A stretch of 64,000 nucleotides of DNA. It comes from JALEFZ01 sp039820545 (GTDB lineage: Bacteria; Bacteroidota; Bacteroidia; J057). The notes under the pieces were generated by a model. That model made no database searches. It was not told where the DNA came from and saw only the letters and a list, made by a program, of their open reading frames with translations. Location: the NCBI GenBank assembly GCA_039820545.1, contig JBCBPW010000022.1, positions 15,469 to 79,468 of the forward strand, in the 5' to 3' direction. A program made the position numbers and the translations under genes. Positions 26,818 through 35,633 of the stretch are shown one piece after another (within the stretch, counting starts at the first letter, position 1; the number at the start of each line of letters is the position of its first letter).

Positions 26818-27939
26818 ATGGTTCGCTACAAATTTTCAAGAACACAGAATAAGGAGTTTGCCACGGTGCTGAGACAGCGGGTAAACACTTATTTTCAAGA
26901 TCAGGAAATCAGTCAAAAGGGGAATACGCTCATGGCTGTCAAAACACTTACAGCTTACCTTTTAACATTTGGCCCTTTCATTTTGGCCCTCGCAATGGGA
27001 ATCGATAGCTTCCCCGTTTTATTGGTCCTTTTCATGATTTCAGGATTTGGAAAAGGCTTCATCGGAACATCGGTCATGCACGATGCGCTTCATGGCTCCT
27101 ATTCCAACAATAAGATTATCAGCACGTTGATCAATATTTCACCCTTATCTATCGGTGTATATCCTAAAAACTGGAAGATTCAGCACAATGTCCTTCACCA
27201 CATGTACACGAATATTGAGCATGCAGATGAGGACATCAGCCCTCCAGGTATCCTTCGTTTCAGCCCCTTCCAGGATCACAAGCCTTTCCATAAGTTCCAG
27301 CACATCTATGTGATGTTCTTCTACAGCATTTTCACGATGTTTTGGATTGTCCTAAAGGACTACCTGCGCATTGTCAAGTACAAAAATGACGGTGTCATTA
27401 AGAAGGAAGAGCTTCCCATGCATTTGGTACAGATCACGCTTCTCAAGATTGCTTACCTACTCGTGTTCATTGGTTTGCCCATCATGATCCTACCGATTCC
27501 TGTATGGCAGGTATTGGTCTTGTTCGTAGCCATGCACTTGGTCACAGGTACATTCTTGAGCCTGATCTTCCAGCTCGCGCACGTGATGCCTACTTCAGAA
27601 TACATTGAGCAAGAAGACTTGCACATCGACGAGAACTGGTTCGTACACCAGCTTCAGACCACGTCTAACTTTGGTATGGACGACAAGGTCCTTTCTTGGT
27701 TTGCGGGTGGATTGAACTATCAGGTAGAGCACCACTTGTTCCCTCACATTTGTCACATGCACTACCCAGCGATCTCCAAGATCGTACAGCAAACGACCCA
27801 AGAATTTGGCATTCCTTACTATGCAGAGAAGTCTGTATGGTCTGCGATCGGCTCACACTTCCGCATGCTCAAGATGCTGGGCAATAATGAGTTCTTCGCT
27901 ACGCAGCAAATTCCTCAGCAGGAAGTTGTCGCTGCTTAA
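26818..27939 (+). CDS. Membrane fatty-acid (acyl-CoA/acyl-lipid) desaturase
   Basis: 373 residues. The three histidine boxes that bind the di-iron centre are all present: HDALH (88-92), HNVLHH (123-128) and QVEHH (302-306). The Gln in the third box is typical of front-end or linoleoyl-CoA-type desaturases. Four hydrophobic segments occur, at about 43-62, 65-85, 160-180 and 215-255. It introduces a cis double bond into membrane fatty acids using oxygen and an electron donor. Such genes are commonly cold-regulated; here a possible leader hairpin precedes it and a strong terminator follows. Confidence 0.92.
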   Translation: MVRYKFSRTQNKEFATVLRQRVNTYFQDQEISQKGNTLMAVKTLTAYLLTFGPFILALAMGIDSFPVLLVLFMISGFGKGFIGTSVMHDALHGSYSNNKIISTLINISPLSIGVYPKNWKIQHNVLHHMYTNIEHADEDISPPGILRFSPFQDHKPFHKFQHIYVMFFYSIFTMFWIVLKDYLRIVKYKNDGVIKKEELPMHLVQITLLKIAYLLVFIGLPIMILPIPVWQVLVLFVAMHLVTGTFLSLIFQLAHVMPTSEYIEQEDLHIDENWFVHQLQTTSNFGMDDKVLSWFAGGLNYQVEHHLFPHICHMHYPAISKIVQQTTQEFGIPYYAEKSVWSAIGSHFRMLKMLGNNEFFATQQIPQQEVVAA

Positions 27940-27961
27940 GGGAATCTCTTAACAATATATT

Positions 27962-27996
27962 TGCCTGCTTGGTCTGATGGCTAAGCAGGCATTTTT
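27962..27996 (+). terminator. Rho-independent terminator of the desaturase gene
   Basis: TGCCTGCTT (27962-27970) pairs perfectly with AAGCAGGCA (27983-27991), followed by five T residues. It lies 22 bases past the stop codon. Confidence 0.88.
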
Positions 27997-28008
27997 ATGT
28001 TTACTCCT

Positions 28009-28077
28009 ATGAAAAAGCTCTTTTTAGATGATATTCGAACAGTGGATATGGTCTACGCTGCCGAGAAGGTAGAATGA
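28009..28077 (+). pseudogene. N-terminal remnant resembling a cyclic-phosphate-processing receiver-domain protein
   Basis: An ATG at 28009 opens 22 codons beginning MKKLFLDDIRTVDMVY and then hits TGA at 28075-28077. The 'KLFLDDIR' start is what I recall for the cREC family (receiver-like domains predicted to act in RNA end-processing). In an intact protein about 80-130 further residues with a second Asp motif would follow. None are visible in any frame before the 28134 gene. It is probably the stump of a deleted gene. A hairpin at 28081-28106 (GACCCCTGC/GCAAGGGTC, one mismatch) directly follows. Chance resemblance over 16 residues is possible. Confidence 0.4.
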
Positions 28078-28133
28078 GGAGACCCCTGCACAGATAGGCA
28101 AGGGTCGATTATTTTACACAATATCTTCATTCG

Positions 28134-29804
28134 TTATTCAGGCCTACTAGTTCCTAAATCTCCAACTTTTGCTTTTCTAAACCAGCTCCAGATTCCCCAA
28201 TCCTTCCATCGATCTCTCGTCGGAGTTGGTGGTTTATCTTCCGCAGCTTTTATGTCTGGAGAAGGCTCCGCCTGTTTCCTCTGATTACTACTCTCAGTCT
28301 TGGGCTTTTTTTCCTGCTCCATGGACTCCTCTTCAGAAAAGGTCATCGAATCTCCCTTGACAGTAGAAATTGAATCTTCGGACATCGCTTCCGCTACTAT
28401 CTTGATCGCAATACCTGTAGGCTTGAGAGTAACAGGTTCACTATGGACAACAAGTTTATCTGGATCTTTTTTGAACCTCACCCGAAAGATAACTTTCATA
28501 CTATCTTTCACTTTGTGATCTAAGTAAAATCTCATGACCTCTTCGCTTTCCCACCTATACTTCTTATCCTTAAAAAGGGCCGTGTCACTGAGCGTTTGAA
28601 TAAACCGATATCTAGCATCTAGCAAATCTATCTCAACCTCATCTTGATCTGAGATCTCTACAGGGGATTCTTGCCCTTGTGTCCATTTTACCCTTCCCCA
28701 ACTTAATTTGATGATGTTGAGAGAGCCTCCCGTCCGAGATACATAGCCTGCATTCTTTATCTGAAAAGGAGCTGAGATAAAACATGTTCTAGTAATCTTC
28801 ACATTTGTATCCTTGACACTCTGAATAATGAAAGTTGCGGGCTCCCCTTCATACTCTTCAATCAAGTTCTTCTTGAGCTTGGGTACCCACCAATATCCCT
28901 TTCTGCTCGAAGAAACAGTGTCAATTAATACCACCTCGGAGATCAATCGTTTCTTCACTTTCCTTAGAGAAATCATCTTGATCACTAAATCTTCCGAATA
29001 ATTATACGTCCACTCGATTTTATGTGGCTTAAAAGGATTGAAAACATGATGATCAGCAGGATTCATGACAGTAAGCGTGCGCGGTTCAGGTGAAAATGTT
29101 ACTTCCTTGAGCGGAGGTAATTTCCATCTCTCTTTATTTCTCACGCGATCAATGGTGAAGTACTCTCGTTGTTTATAATTAGAGGTCTGGATATATATCA
29201 CACTCTCAATCGTATCAACAGGATCATCACGGCGATGCCCAGTTCCTCTGTGAATGAGCTGCTTGCAGGATACAAAACCGATCAAATGCTCCTTGGTATA
29301 ACACAGATAGAGAATCTCGGGATCATGAAATGTGACACTGTCTATTACCTCTGCCTCGAGTAGGGTCCGATACTTTGTCATGAAATGCTTGAGCGGAAGA
29401 GAAACAGGAGCTGGCGGAGGAAGCGGACGCGAAGAACGATAAACTAAAACAATCGGAATACGAAGATTATCTTCTAAATAGACCTGTCCATCCTTGCTAG
29501 AGGCATGAAATGGCGGATTGTCAATATGCTTGTCTCTTTGAAGGTAATTGGGTGCTCTCTTATCCCGCTCCTCATTGTAGGAGAGAATCGTTGTTTGGTC
29601 AAAATAACCCTTGAAGTCTCTAAATACAGCGAGTATGTTCTCGTGAATTAATGCAGAGTCTCTGACTGGGATCACGCGGAAATTGGAGGAATCTGGCGAG
29701 AGATTTTTTTTTGCCATTTGCCTCCTATTGTCTTGTGGTGAAGTCTGGGAGAATCCCGCGATTGTCCAAAGGAATATGAGTAAAATGAAGGATATGTTTT
29801 TCAC
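28134..29804 (-). CDS. Exported protein of unknown function, downstream of the caspase-like gene
   Basis: 556 residues with signal peptide MKNISFILLIFLWTIAGFS. I recognise no named domain. The centre (about 250-460) contains repeated beta-strand patterns such as 'NPFKPHKIEWTYNYSEDLVIKMISL' and 'IKLSWGRVKWTQG...VEIDLLDARYRFIQTL', like stacked Ig-like sandwiches. The last 90 residues are a low-complexity, charged Ser/Glu/Lys/Pro tail ending in a Trp-rich stretch ('DRWKDWGIWSWFRK'). It is probably periplasmic or surface-exposed. It follows the caspase-like gene by 146 bases on the same strand, with a long hairpin between them, so the two are probably co-transcribed. Confidence 0.65.
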   Translation of the reverse strand: MKNISFILLIFLWTIAGFSQTSPQDNRRQMAKKNLSPDSSNFRVIPVRDSALIHENILAVFRDFKGYFDQTTILSYNEERDKRAPNYLQRDKHIDNPPFHASSKDGQVYLEDNLRIPIVLVYRSSRPLPPPAPVSLPLKHFMTKYRTLLEAEVIDSVTFHDPEILYLCYTKEHLIGFVSCKQLIHRGTGHRRDDPVDTIESVIYIQTSNYKQREYFTIDRVRNKERWKLPPLKEVTFSPEPRTLTVMNPADHHVFNPFKPHKIEWTYNYSEDLVIKMISLRKVKKRLISEVVLIDTVSSSRKGYWWVPKLKKNLIEEYEGEPATFIIQSVKDTNVKITRTCFISAPFQIKNAGYVSRTGGSLNIIKLSWGRVKWTQGQESPVEISDQDEVEIDLLDARYRFIQTLSDTALFKDKKYRWESEEVMRFYLDHKVKDSMKVIFRVRFKKDPDKLVVHSEPVTLKPTGIAIKIVAEAMSEDSISTVKGDSMTFSEEESMEQEKKPKTESSNQRKQAEPSPDIKAAEDKPPTPTRDRWKDWGIWSWFRKAKVGDLGTSRPE

Positions 29805-29864
29805 GATTTGAGAATTGGTTCAGAGTAGATTAGTCATCAGATAAGCGTAAATAGGCAAGGATTC

Positions 29865-29916
29865 CCTCTCAAGGTGATACACATCTATTCAAAGACTTGT
29901 ATCATACCTTGAGAGG
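29865..29916. repeat. Long 17-base-pair hairpin between the caspase-like gene and its downstream neighbour
   Basis: CCTCTCAAGGTGATACA (29865-29881) pairs with TGTATC-AT-ACCTTGAGAGG (29898-29916), with only a two-base bulge and a 16-base loop. No T-tract follows on the minus strand, so it is not a standard terminator. It could be an attenuator, an mRNA processing/stability element or an inverted repeat of mobile origin. Confidence 0.65.
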
Positions 29917-29950
29917 TATCGAGGGCATCTGAGTTTATATCTTTCAAATA

Positions 29951-32137
29951 CTATTTGCTGAGTGGAGGCAGGGTAGAGTGTACCATGATATTTCCCAACT
30001 TGACATACCAGCGGTACTCATTGAGCCCTATCTTTTCTCGGAAGACATACACATGCGTGTCTTTACTGGTTCTATCTGCATAGATGGGTTGGATTTTACC
30101 GTTGACATACCCTTCAAAATTCTGGTAGTACCTTACCGTTCCCATCCAAACCCTTGTCCCCTCAGGTAAGTCCTCCATCCAATCGACCTTCTTAAAATCT
30201 GACTGTGGAGGAATCTCCACTCTGTCTACGTCAATCTTCACTCGGTCATATTGCTTGAGTGTGGGATCGTCTACCAAGCGCTTCATGCGATCCAGATAAT
30301 GATCTAGATCAAAAGTACTCGTCCTTTGCCGTTTCAAGCTTGATACCTCCATGGTAGCACTTGGGATGAAGAGAAAGCGTTCGAAATCTAGGTCCTTATC
30401 TCCATCACTCCCGCGTGTCCTCCCCTGATTGCCGTAGATGTTCTCCAAAGGAGAGGTAAAATCTTCTACCGCTCCGATAGCCTGCTGATTGAAAATGGCA
30501 AGGGCGCTATCTTCTAGTGTATAGGAAGGGGTTGGCGTATTCCCACCAGATCCATTTCCCCCGCCTCCTCCACCTACAGTTCCTCCACTTCCTGTAGAAT
30601 CTCCTGGCTCTTCGATTTCTAACACTTGATAGACATCAATGCCGATAATCCTTGGATTCCTTTTGAGTTTGTCTTTAGGATTTTTCCCTGACTTTCTCAC
30701 CTTACGAATCTTGAAATCATATATCAAGGCATAATCTATCCTGAGCTTTTCTACGATCGTCGTGTCATCCGTCACGTACTCGACTGTGCGGAATACATGG
30801 ACGTGGTAGAGATACTGATTGACTCGCGCTTTGTTCAAGCCCGTCTTCTGAAGCTTTTCTCTAGGGACCGTATCGTATACGATACGGTCCACTGTGTGAA
30901 TCGCCTTATTCCCATTCTCCATCCAGTAGTTGATATACTGCTGGTAAGATACCTTTATCAGGCTCTTACCTGGCGCTCTTGCTCCCTCATTGTCAAATAC
31001 ATAGTAGTTGTCCATCTTCTTAGTGAAGAAAAGCTCTCGCCACTTCTTAGGATCTACCTTGGTATTTTTGGGATATCTTCTGCTCCCACGCTTTTCGCCT
31101 AGCGTTCTGATATATGCCTCTTGTTTCAGAATGACAGTATCTGCATAAGCGCGAAAGACATCTTCATCATCCTTGACTTTGTTCTTTTCGTTATGGTTTA
31201 GCTTCCGCTTAGGAGGCAACTTCATGATGCTACGAAAGGGGTGGCCTACAGGAGGTTTGTCCCCAAAATGCTTTTTGCTCACTTGCGCCCAGAAGTAAGG
31301 ATGCTGCATGACCTTTCGACTCTTGCTTGACTTTGTGTTTGCCTGAACCATAGAGATCGTCTCATCAGCAATGGAATGCCATTTGAGTGAGGTCTCGTTT
31401 GTAATTCCTTCGTAGATCTTGTCGAAGAAGTAGTAGGAAAATAAAGGACCTGTTACTCCATTGGTCCACGCGGCTTCTCTGGGACTCGAACTGAAAAAGG
31501 TGATGGCACCTTCAGTCATAAAAAATAAGCGTTTGAAGTTAATGATGGCAGCTTCACGCAGAATTGTTTCATTCGACCGCCACAAGGGTTCATTAGGTAC
31601 AGGATATTTTTTCTTGGGATCTGTATGACAAGCATCAAACACCGTCACCTTCATGCGAAAGTCAGTTTGAAGCACCTTAGACTCAATATTTTTGGAGGGA
31701 TAAGGATCACCTTTGGCATTACCAAAAGTCAATTGTACGTTACCCTCTTCTCCATCTTTTCCATGTCCAACATAGAGGACCATCAACGCATCTGTGGGAT
31801 CCAAAGACATAGAATCTGCCTTCGAAATGGTGCGCATCAAATTCTCAGGGTTGAATTGCTTCCCCTCAAGAATGAATTTTTTGATCTGAATGCCAAAGTT
31901 GATACGGAGCGAATCGCACCAGTTGTTTAGTACTTCTTTGTACTTTTTTCCATATACATTTTGATCTGTGGTATCCGCAGCCGCTACAATGTAGAGCTTA
32001 GGATTGCTTTGCGCTTGTAGGGGGTTTTCTACAAATTGTCCCCCAAAAATGAGGAGCGTGAGTGAAAATATAAGGGGGTTTAGGGGTGAGAAAATGGATT
32101 TAGGGCGTAGATGAGGAGAATTCTTCTGGAGAGTCAT
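29951..32137 (-). CDS. Exported caspase-like cysteine peptidase (C14 family)
   Basis: About 728 residues from the ATG at 32137. The N-terminus has a basic stretch, then a hydrophobic segment (about 19-33) and 'LQAQ', as in a signal peptide; the frame is open further upstream but without a better start. The catalytic dyad is His125 (YVGHGKDGE) and Cys170 (VTVFDACHTDPK), the caspase p20 pattern. 'FFSSSPREAAWTNGVTGPLFSYYFFDKIYEG' resembles the p10-side helix. A Gly/Ser linker (about 520-550) leads to a C-terminal beta-rich region with no family I know. Caspase-like peptidases cleave after basic or acidic residues; export to the periplasm or surface sets this one apart from cytoplasmic metacaspases. 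It is divergent from an M48-like gene. Confidence 0.8.
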   Translation of the reverse strand: MTLQKNSPHLRPKSIFSPLNPLIFSLTLLIFGGQFVENPLQAQSNPKLYIVAAADTTDQNVYGKKYKEVLNNWCDSLRINFGIQIKKFILEGKQFNPENLMRTISKADSMSLDPTDALMVLYVGHGKDGEEGNVQLTFGNAKGDPYPSKNIESKVLQTDFRMKVTVFDACHTDPKKKYPVPNEPLWRSNETILREAAIINFKRLFFMTEGAITFFSSSPREAAWTNGVTGPLFSYYFFDKIYEGITNETSLKWHSIADETISMVQANTKSSKSRKVMQHPYFWAQVSKKHFGDKPPVGHPFRSIMKLPPKRKLNHNEKNKVKDDEDVFRAYADTVILKQEAYIRTLGEKRGSRRYPKNTKVDPKKWRELFFTKKMDNYYVFDNEGARAPGKSLIKVSYQQYINYWMENGNKAIHTVDRIVYDTVPREKLQKTGLNKARVNQYLYHVHVFRTVEYVTDDTTIVEKLRIDYALIYDFKIRKVRKSGKNPKDKLKRNPRIIGIDVYQVLEIEEPGDSTGSGGTVGGGGGGNGSGGNTPTPSYTLEDSALAIFNQQAIGAVEDFTSPLENIYGNQGRTRGSDGDKDLDFERFLFIPSATMEVSSLKRQRTSTFDLDHYLDRMKRLVDDPTLKQYDRVKIDVDRVEIPPQSDFKKVDWMEDLPEGTRVWMGTVRYYQNFEGYVNGKIQPIYADRTSKDTHVYVFREKIGLNEYRWYVKLGNIMVHSTLPPLSK

Positions 32138-32431
32138 GTGTAGATCAATAATAGTTAGTGATAGTGGCAGACTGACAAAACACATAAATCACAGTGCCAA
32201 TTCGCGGAGGACGAATTGTCAGGTACAAAAACCAACGATATGAGAGGTGTGTAGATCCCTGATGTATACCAAACTTACGCAAGTTAGGTAGATTAGTTTT
32301 CAATTTTCACTAAAAACTTAAACAAATCTGGCAAAAAAGAAGCCATAAATTTTATAAAACCTAATTTATTGTTACACGTTTATCATAAAACAATATGATA
32401 TGCCCCAAAATTAACATAAAGCACTTTTAAG
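32138..32431. promoter_or_regulatory. Divergent promoter region between the caspase-like and M48-like genes
   Basis: 294 AT-rich bases with no gene. On the minus strand TAAGTTTG (32277-32270) matches the Bacteroidota -7 consensus TAnnTTTG, 133 bases before the caspase-like start. An imperfect palindrome AACTT-ACGC-AAGTT overlaps it. No clear element was found for the plus-strand gene. A shared region suggests the two protease genes could be co-regulated. Confidence 0.35.
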
Positions 32432-33556
32432 ATGTTCCCCAAGCTCCCATTGCCTATCATGCCTGTCATGCTGCTCATATGGACCAGTTTCCAGCCTCCT
32501 ATCCATCGCGCGAATCAACTGCGTAGCTTTGGTCCCATGGACTCTTTGTACGGGTACAGTTGTAGTGTCATCGGGGAACCTGCCAGTATTTCAGAACTTC
32601 GAGATGTGGCGATCAATGTCAATAAGAATAATAATGAACTATATCCTTTCCTGAAAGAGGTAAAATCTCAACTAAAAACCAAGCGACCTATCACTTTACA
32701 GCGCACAGATCCAAAGGCGGGTATGATTGCTGCCTCTTACAGAGATGAAGCCAACCAATATAATGTGGGAGCTGAATTCATTGTCATCAATCAGGCCTAC
32801 TTCGATCAGTTGGCGAAAGAATCGTTTCCTCGCTGGTCTGAATACAGGAAAGCGATGTATATCTTTATATTGGCTCATGAGTGTGCACATATCGAGAGAA
32901 ATGATTTCGGTGTCAATATTGGGGAGAATGAATGCCTCAATTACTCAAAGGAGCTCTTGGCAGACCGTAAAGCAGGAGAAGCAGTAGGTGCCCTGTCAAA
33001 GGTAGGATTTGATTTCTTTGATGAGATTTTACCCAAATTTCTAAAGGATATCCCTGGTTCTCTCTCACATCCCTCGCTAGAATATAGAATCATGGCGGCC
33101 AAAGCAGGGTGGGTCACCTCCCTAGCCAAACGGCTGGAAAAAAATCCTTATTTTAAGGACCCTAATGTAGAAATAATCTCTTCATATATTCAAGAAGACA
33201 AAATTAAGGTCGTCGCAGAAATCCTGCCCCCTTCTTTTTCTCCATACAAATATATAGGAATTGATACAGATGAGAACCAGCACTTTCAGTACTATGGTAC
33301 ATTTGAAAATAATATTCCTAATGGAAAGGGAGTCCTAATCGTGACTGATCAGGAGAGAAACGGACAGGAACTCTATATGGGCGAAGTCAGAAATGAGCAC
33401 TACCATGGCATGGGAGATCAATACAAAGGGGTCGGAGAACATACACAGGGTCGATTTTGGAATAGCAAACCTCATGGACGTGTCATGAAGATAACACGTG
33501 TGGAAGGTCGATTAGACACTGTCGTAAACATATATAACAAAGGAATCAAACAATAA
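32432..33556 (+). CDS. Exported M48-like zinc metalloprotease with MORN-like C-terminus
   Basis: 374 residues. The first 25 residues contain a hydrophobic run (MPVMLLIWTSF) that may be an export signal, though it is atypical. The zincin motif is HECAH at 149-153, and the downstream KELLAD supplies Glu174 and Asp178 in the ExxAD arrangement of M48 peptidases. 'SHPSLEYRIMAAKAGW' follows, as in M48 C-terminal helices. From about residue 285, 'YYGTFENNIPNGKGVLIVT', 'YMGEVRNEHYHGMGDQYK' and 'TQGRFWNSKPHGRVMKI' read as MORN-type repeats, which often bind lipid or protein. The combination is unusual. It heads a plus-strand set with the two small genes downstream. Confidence 0.7.
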   Translation: MFPKLPLPIMPVMLLIWTSFQPPIHRANQLRSFGPMDSLYGYSCSVIGEPASISELRDVAINVNKNNNELYPFLKEVKSQLKTKRPITLQRTDPKAGMIAASYRDEANQYNVGAEFIVINQAYFDQLAKESFPRWSEYRKAMYIFILAHECAHIERNDFGVNIGENECLNYSKELLADRKAGEAVGALSKVGFDFFDEILPKFLKDIPGSLSHPSLEYRIMAAKAGWVTSLAKRLEKNPYFKDPNVEIISSYIQEDKIKVVAEILPPSFSPYKYIGIDTDENQHFQYYGTFENNIPNGKGVLIVTDQERNGQELYMGEVRNEHYHGMGDQYKGVGEHTQGRFWNSKPHGRVMKITRVEGRLDTVVNIYNKGIKQ

Positions 33557-33612
33557 CTTTTCAACTATCCACTTCTCATTGAGTCATTTTACCATCCAAT
33601 CCTACGCACCAT

Positions 33613-34284
33613 ATGAATGAAATCCTAAGGTACAAGAAGTTACCCTATCTACTTACCATCTTATTTGGTCTAGTTGCATACCAAATCAATCATCTGGTCC
33701 ATTACTATGCGGATGCCCCCACGTTAATGTATGAATACAAAGTATTAGACGAAGTACAGACAGATACTGGCATGATTCAGTACATAGATATAGAGATTAA
33801 GAATCTGACCAATGACAAGGTGTTCAAAAAATTAGATTTTACCATTAGGTACAGGTCTAATGTCGATACTATCTATCAAGAACTCCATGCTTTTTTTACG
33901 CCTAAACTGCGGACTGTCTCTCCTTCACAAATCTTAGGAACCGAACAAGTTTCAATAGAAAGGAATTTTCCCTATCGCTGGGGTAAAATCATCCGCTACG
34001 ATATTCCTGTTCTCCACCCTCAAACCCAATATATCCTAGCCATAAAAACACTGAATGATCCCATACCAAGAGAAATGCCCAAGCTGTACGTTTCGGCCGA
34101 AAACCCTATCCTCCTGAAAGAAAAGGGATGTACTACATGGGTAGTAGAACATCAAGTAGAAATCAATTTTGGGCTCTTGGGAATCTGGACTCTACTCATC
34201 TTACTGTATATCCGTAGACTAGCAAAATATCCCCCAGAAGGAAACACCCAAAATCAAGACAATAATGAATACTATCCTTGGTAA
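33613..34284 (+). CDS. Membrane protein of unknown function with two transmembrane segments
   Basis: 223 residues. An N-terminal hydrophobic helix (about 10-30, LPYLLTILFGLVAYQINHLV) and a C-terminal one (about 182-202, FGLLGIWTLLILLYI) enclose a beta-rich extracytoplasmic domain ('YIDIEIKNLTNDKVFKKLDFTIRY', 'ILAIKTLNDPIPREMPKLYV') that reads like an Ig-like sandwich. No family was recognised. It follows the M48-like gene by 57 bases and overlaps the start of the next gene by 20 bases, so all three are probably one operon. Confidence 0.6.
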   Translation: MNEILRYKKLPYLLTILFGLVAYQINHLVHYYADAPTLMYEYKVLDEVQTDTGMIQYIDIEIKNLTNDKVFKKLDFTIRYRSNVDTIYQELHAFFTPKLRTVSPSQILGTEQVSIERNFPYRWGKIIRYDIPVLHPQTQYILAIKTLNDPIPREMPKLYVSAENPILLKEKGCTTWVVEHQVEINFGLLGIWTLLILLYIRRLAKYPPEGNTQNQDNNEYYPW

Positions 34285-34708
34285 GATGGCTGGCTTCTTG
34301 ATGATCTTCACCTTTGGTTTAGGTGAGCAGTCAGCCCCTGTATCTGATGATCCTATCGTATTCCAACTAGAGTTGAGAGACTGTAGCCGAGAGCGCACGC
34401 TTATTGCGTTTCAACTCGACAGATTTGGAGAGCTCGTCGTGAAGACGACCCGAAACAGATTACTGACGATCTACCAATCTACACTGGACGAATACGAAGG
34501 ACGTGTCCTCAAAATGAAAGTGAATAAAGACCTCGCACATCGTGAGTACGATTTGAATCCCTACGAGTCCTGCGGTGAAGAAGAGCCTATCATGGATTAT
34601 GATCAAATCTATCTAGAAGACCTCGCCTACATGGCGGATGAGGAAGGAAAAATCGTTCTGTACCTCAAGCATCTGGACAGCCGACTAAACCACGTAGGGA
34701 ATAACTAG
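34265..34708 (+). CDS. Small exported protein of unknown function
   Basis: 147 residues. The frame overlaps the preceding gene by 20 bases; a second Met at residue 8 (34286) would remove the overlap and begin the hydrophobic stretch MAGFLMIFTFGLG, a weak signal peptide. The rest is acidic, with one Cys near the start and one near the centre ('LRDCSRERTLIAFQLDRFGELVV', 'NPYESCGEEEPIMDYDQIYLEDL'). No domain was recognised. It is the last gene of the M48-like operon and is followed by a strong terminator. Confidence 0.55.
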   Translation: MNTILGKMAGFLMIFTFGLGEQSAPVSDDPIVFQLELRDCSRERTLIAFQLDRFGELVVKTTRNRLLTIYQSTLDEYEGRVLKMKVNKDLAHREYDLNPYESCGEEEPIMDYDQIYLEDLAYMADEEGKIVLYLKHLDSRLNHVGNN

Positions 34709-34736
34709 GACTTACATCTATTTTTTTGCTGAGACA

Positions 34737-34773
34737 ACGGACAAAGAGTACGCCTCCTTTGTCCGTCTTTTTT
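34737..34773 (+). terminator. Rho-independent terminator of the M48-like operon
   Basis: ACGGACAAAG (34737-34746) pairs perfectly with CTTTGTCCGT (34757-34766), followed by CTTTTTT. It lies 29 bases past the last stop codon of the operon. Confidence 0.9.
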
Positions 34774-34950
34774 CTCTTTTCTGACTATTTCAATCAATCT
34801 AGATACCTCTACAGATAGGTTTTCCTTTTTCTCTTCCAGTCGGTTTCCACTCCATGTAAAGTAATTGACATTCTTTTCCCTTTTTCACCCCAGATGTTTC
34901 CAATTCTGTTTATATTTATGCGTTAATAAGTCCTATACGCGCGCAAAACC

Positions 34951-35613
34951 ATGCATAAACCTTCCCATCTAATCCTCTCTTTCATCTTCTTGTTTTGTAT
35001 TCCCATATTCTCGTATGCGCAATACGGTGCAGGGGTTTTTCGGGCACAATGGGCAGGATATAAAGGTGTATTTTTCGAGCCTACCTACAACCTAGAGATG
35101 ACCCTCCAAATGACCGCTCCCCAAGATGCTGATCGTATGGGTTTTTCCTTCAGCTTTGCTAGTCTATCCCCTCGCCAAGATGTTTTTACCGTTGTCGAAA
35201 GAGATAACTTCGATGTGGAGGTACTCAATACTGTGATTACCCGATTTGGTCAAGTCTCCTTAGGCGCTTTCATCGATCATAAATTCATTCCTCGCTTAAA
35301 AGACAAGTGGCTGCAGCCTACGTATGGGATCGAATCTCACTTCCTCATTTATTCCACCACTTACAGTTTTGCCAGGCCACAAGATCGTACACCTAGACGA
35401 CCTCGTACACAAGAAGGTACCGCCTTCGAGACAGGGTTTCGCCTGGGAATGGCCATCACACTCATAAAAGAGAAGCTCTACATCTATACGGGTTTAGGAA
35501 GGAACTTTGGGACCATGACTCAAATCCGTGAAGGCTATACACTTACGGGTGAAAATGGGCCACAACCTTATACCTATTGGAAACCATATTTCACCCTACA
35601 ACATTTCTTTTAA
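34951..35613 (+). CDS. Outer-membrane barrel-like protein, copy A of a duplicated pair
   Basis: 220 residues with signal peptide ending FSYAQ. The mature protein starts 'YGAGVFRAQWAGYKGVFFEP' and proceeds in alternating amphipathic strands, typical of a small eight-stranded outer-membrane barrel. The closing strand is 'YTYWKPYFTLQHFF', with the aromatic C-terminus expected for barrel assembly. It is paralogous to the protein at 36461-37084: both keep the WAG motif near the N-terminus, a GLGRNF strand and a YWKP strand. It pairs with the lipoprotein gene 20 bases downstream. Ligand and function are unknown. Confidence 0.65.
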   Translation: MHKPSHLILSFIFLFCIPIFSYAQYGAGVFRAQWAGYKGVFFEPTYNLEMTLQMTAPQDADRMGFSFSFASLSPRQDVFTVVERDNFDVEVLNTVITRFGQVSLGAFIDHKFIPRLKDKWLQPTYGIESHFLIYSTTYSFARPQDRTPRRPRTQEGTAFETGFRLGMAITLIKEKLYIYTGLGRNFGTMTQIREGYTLTGENGPQPYTYWKPYFTLQHFF

Positions 35614-35633
35614 CCCATGAAGACAACCAACAC

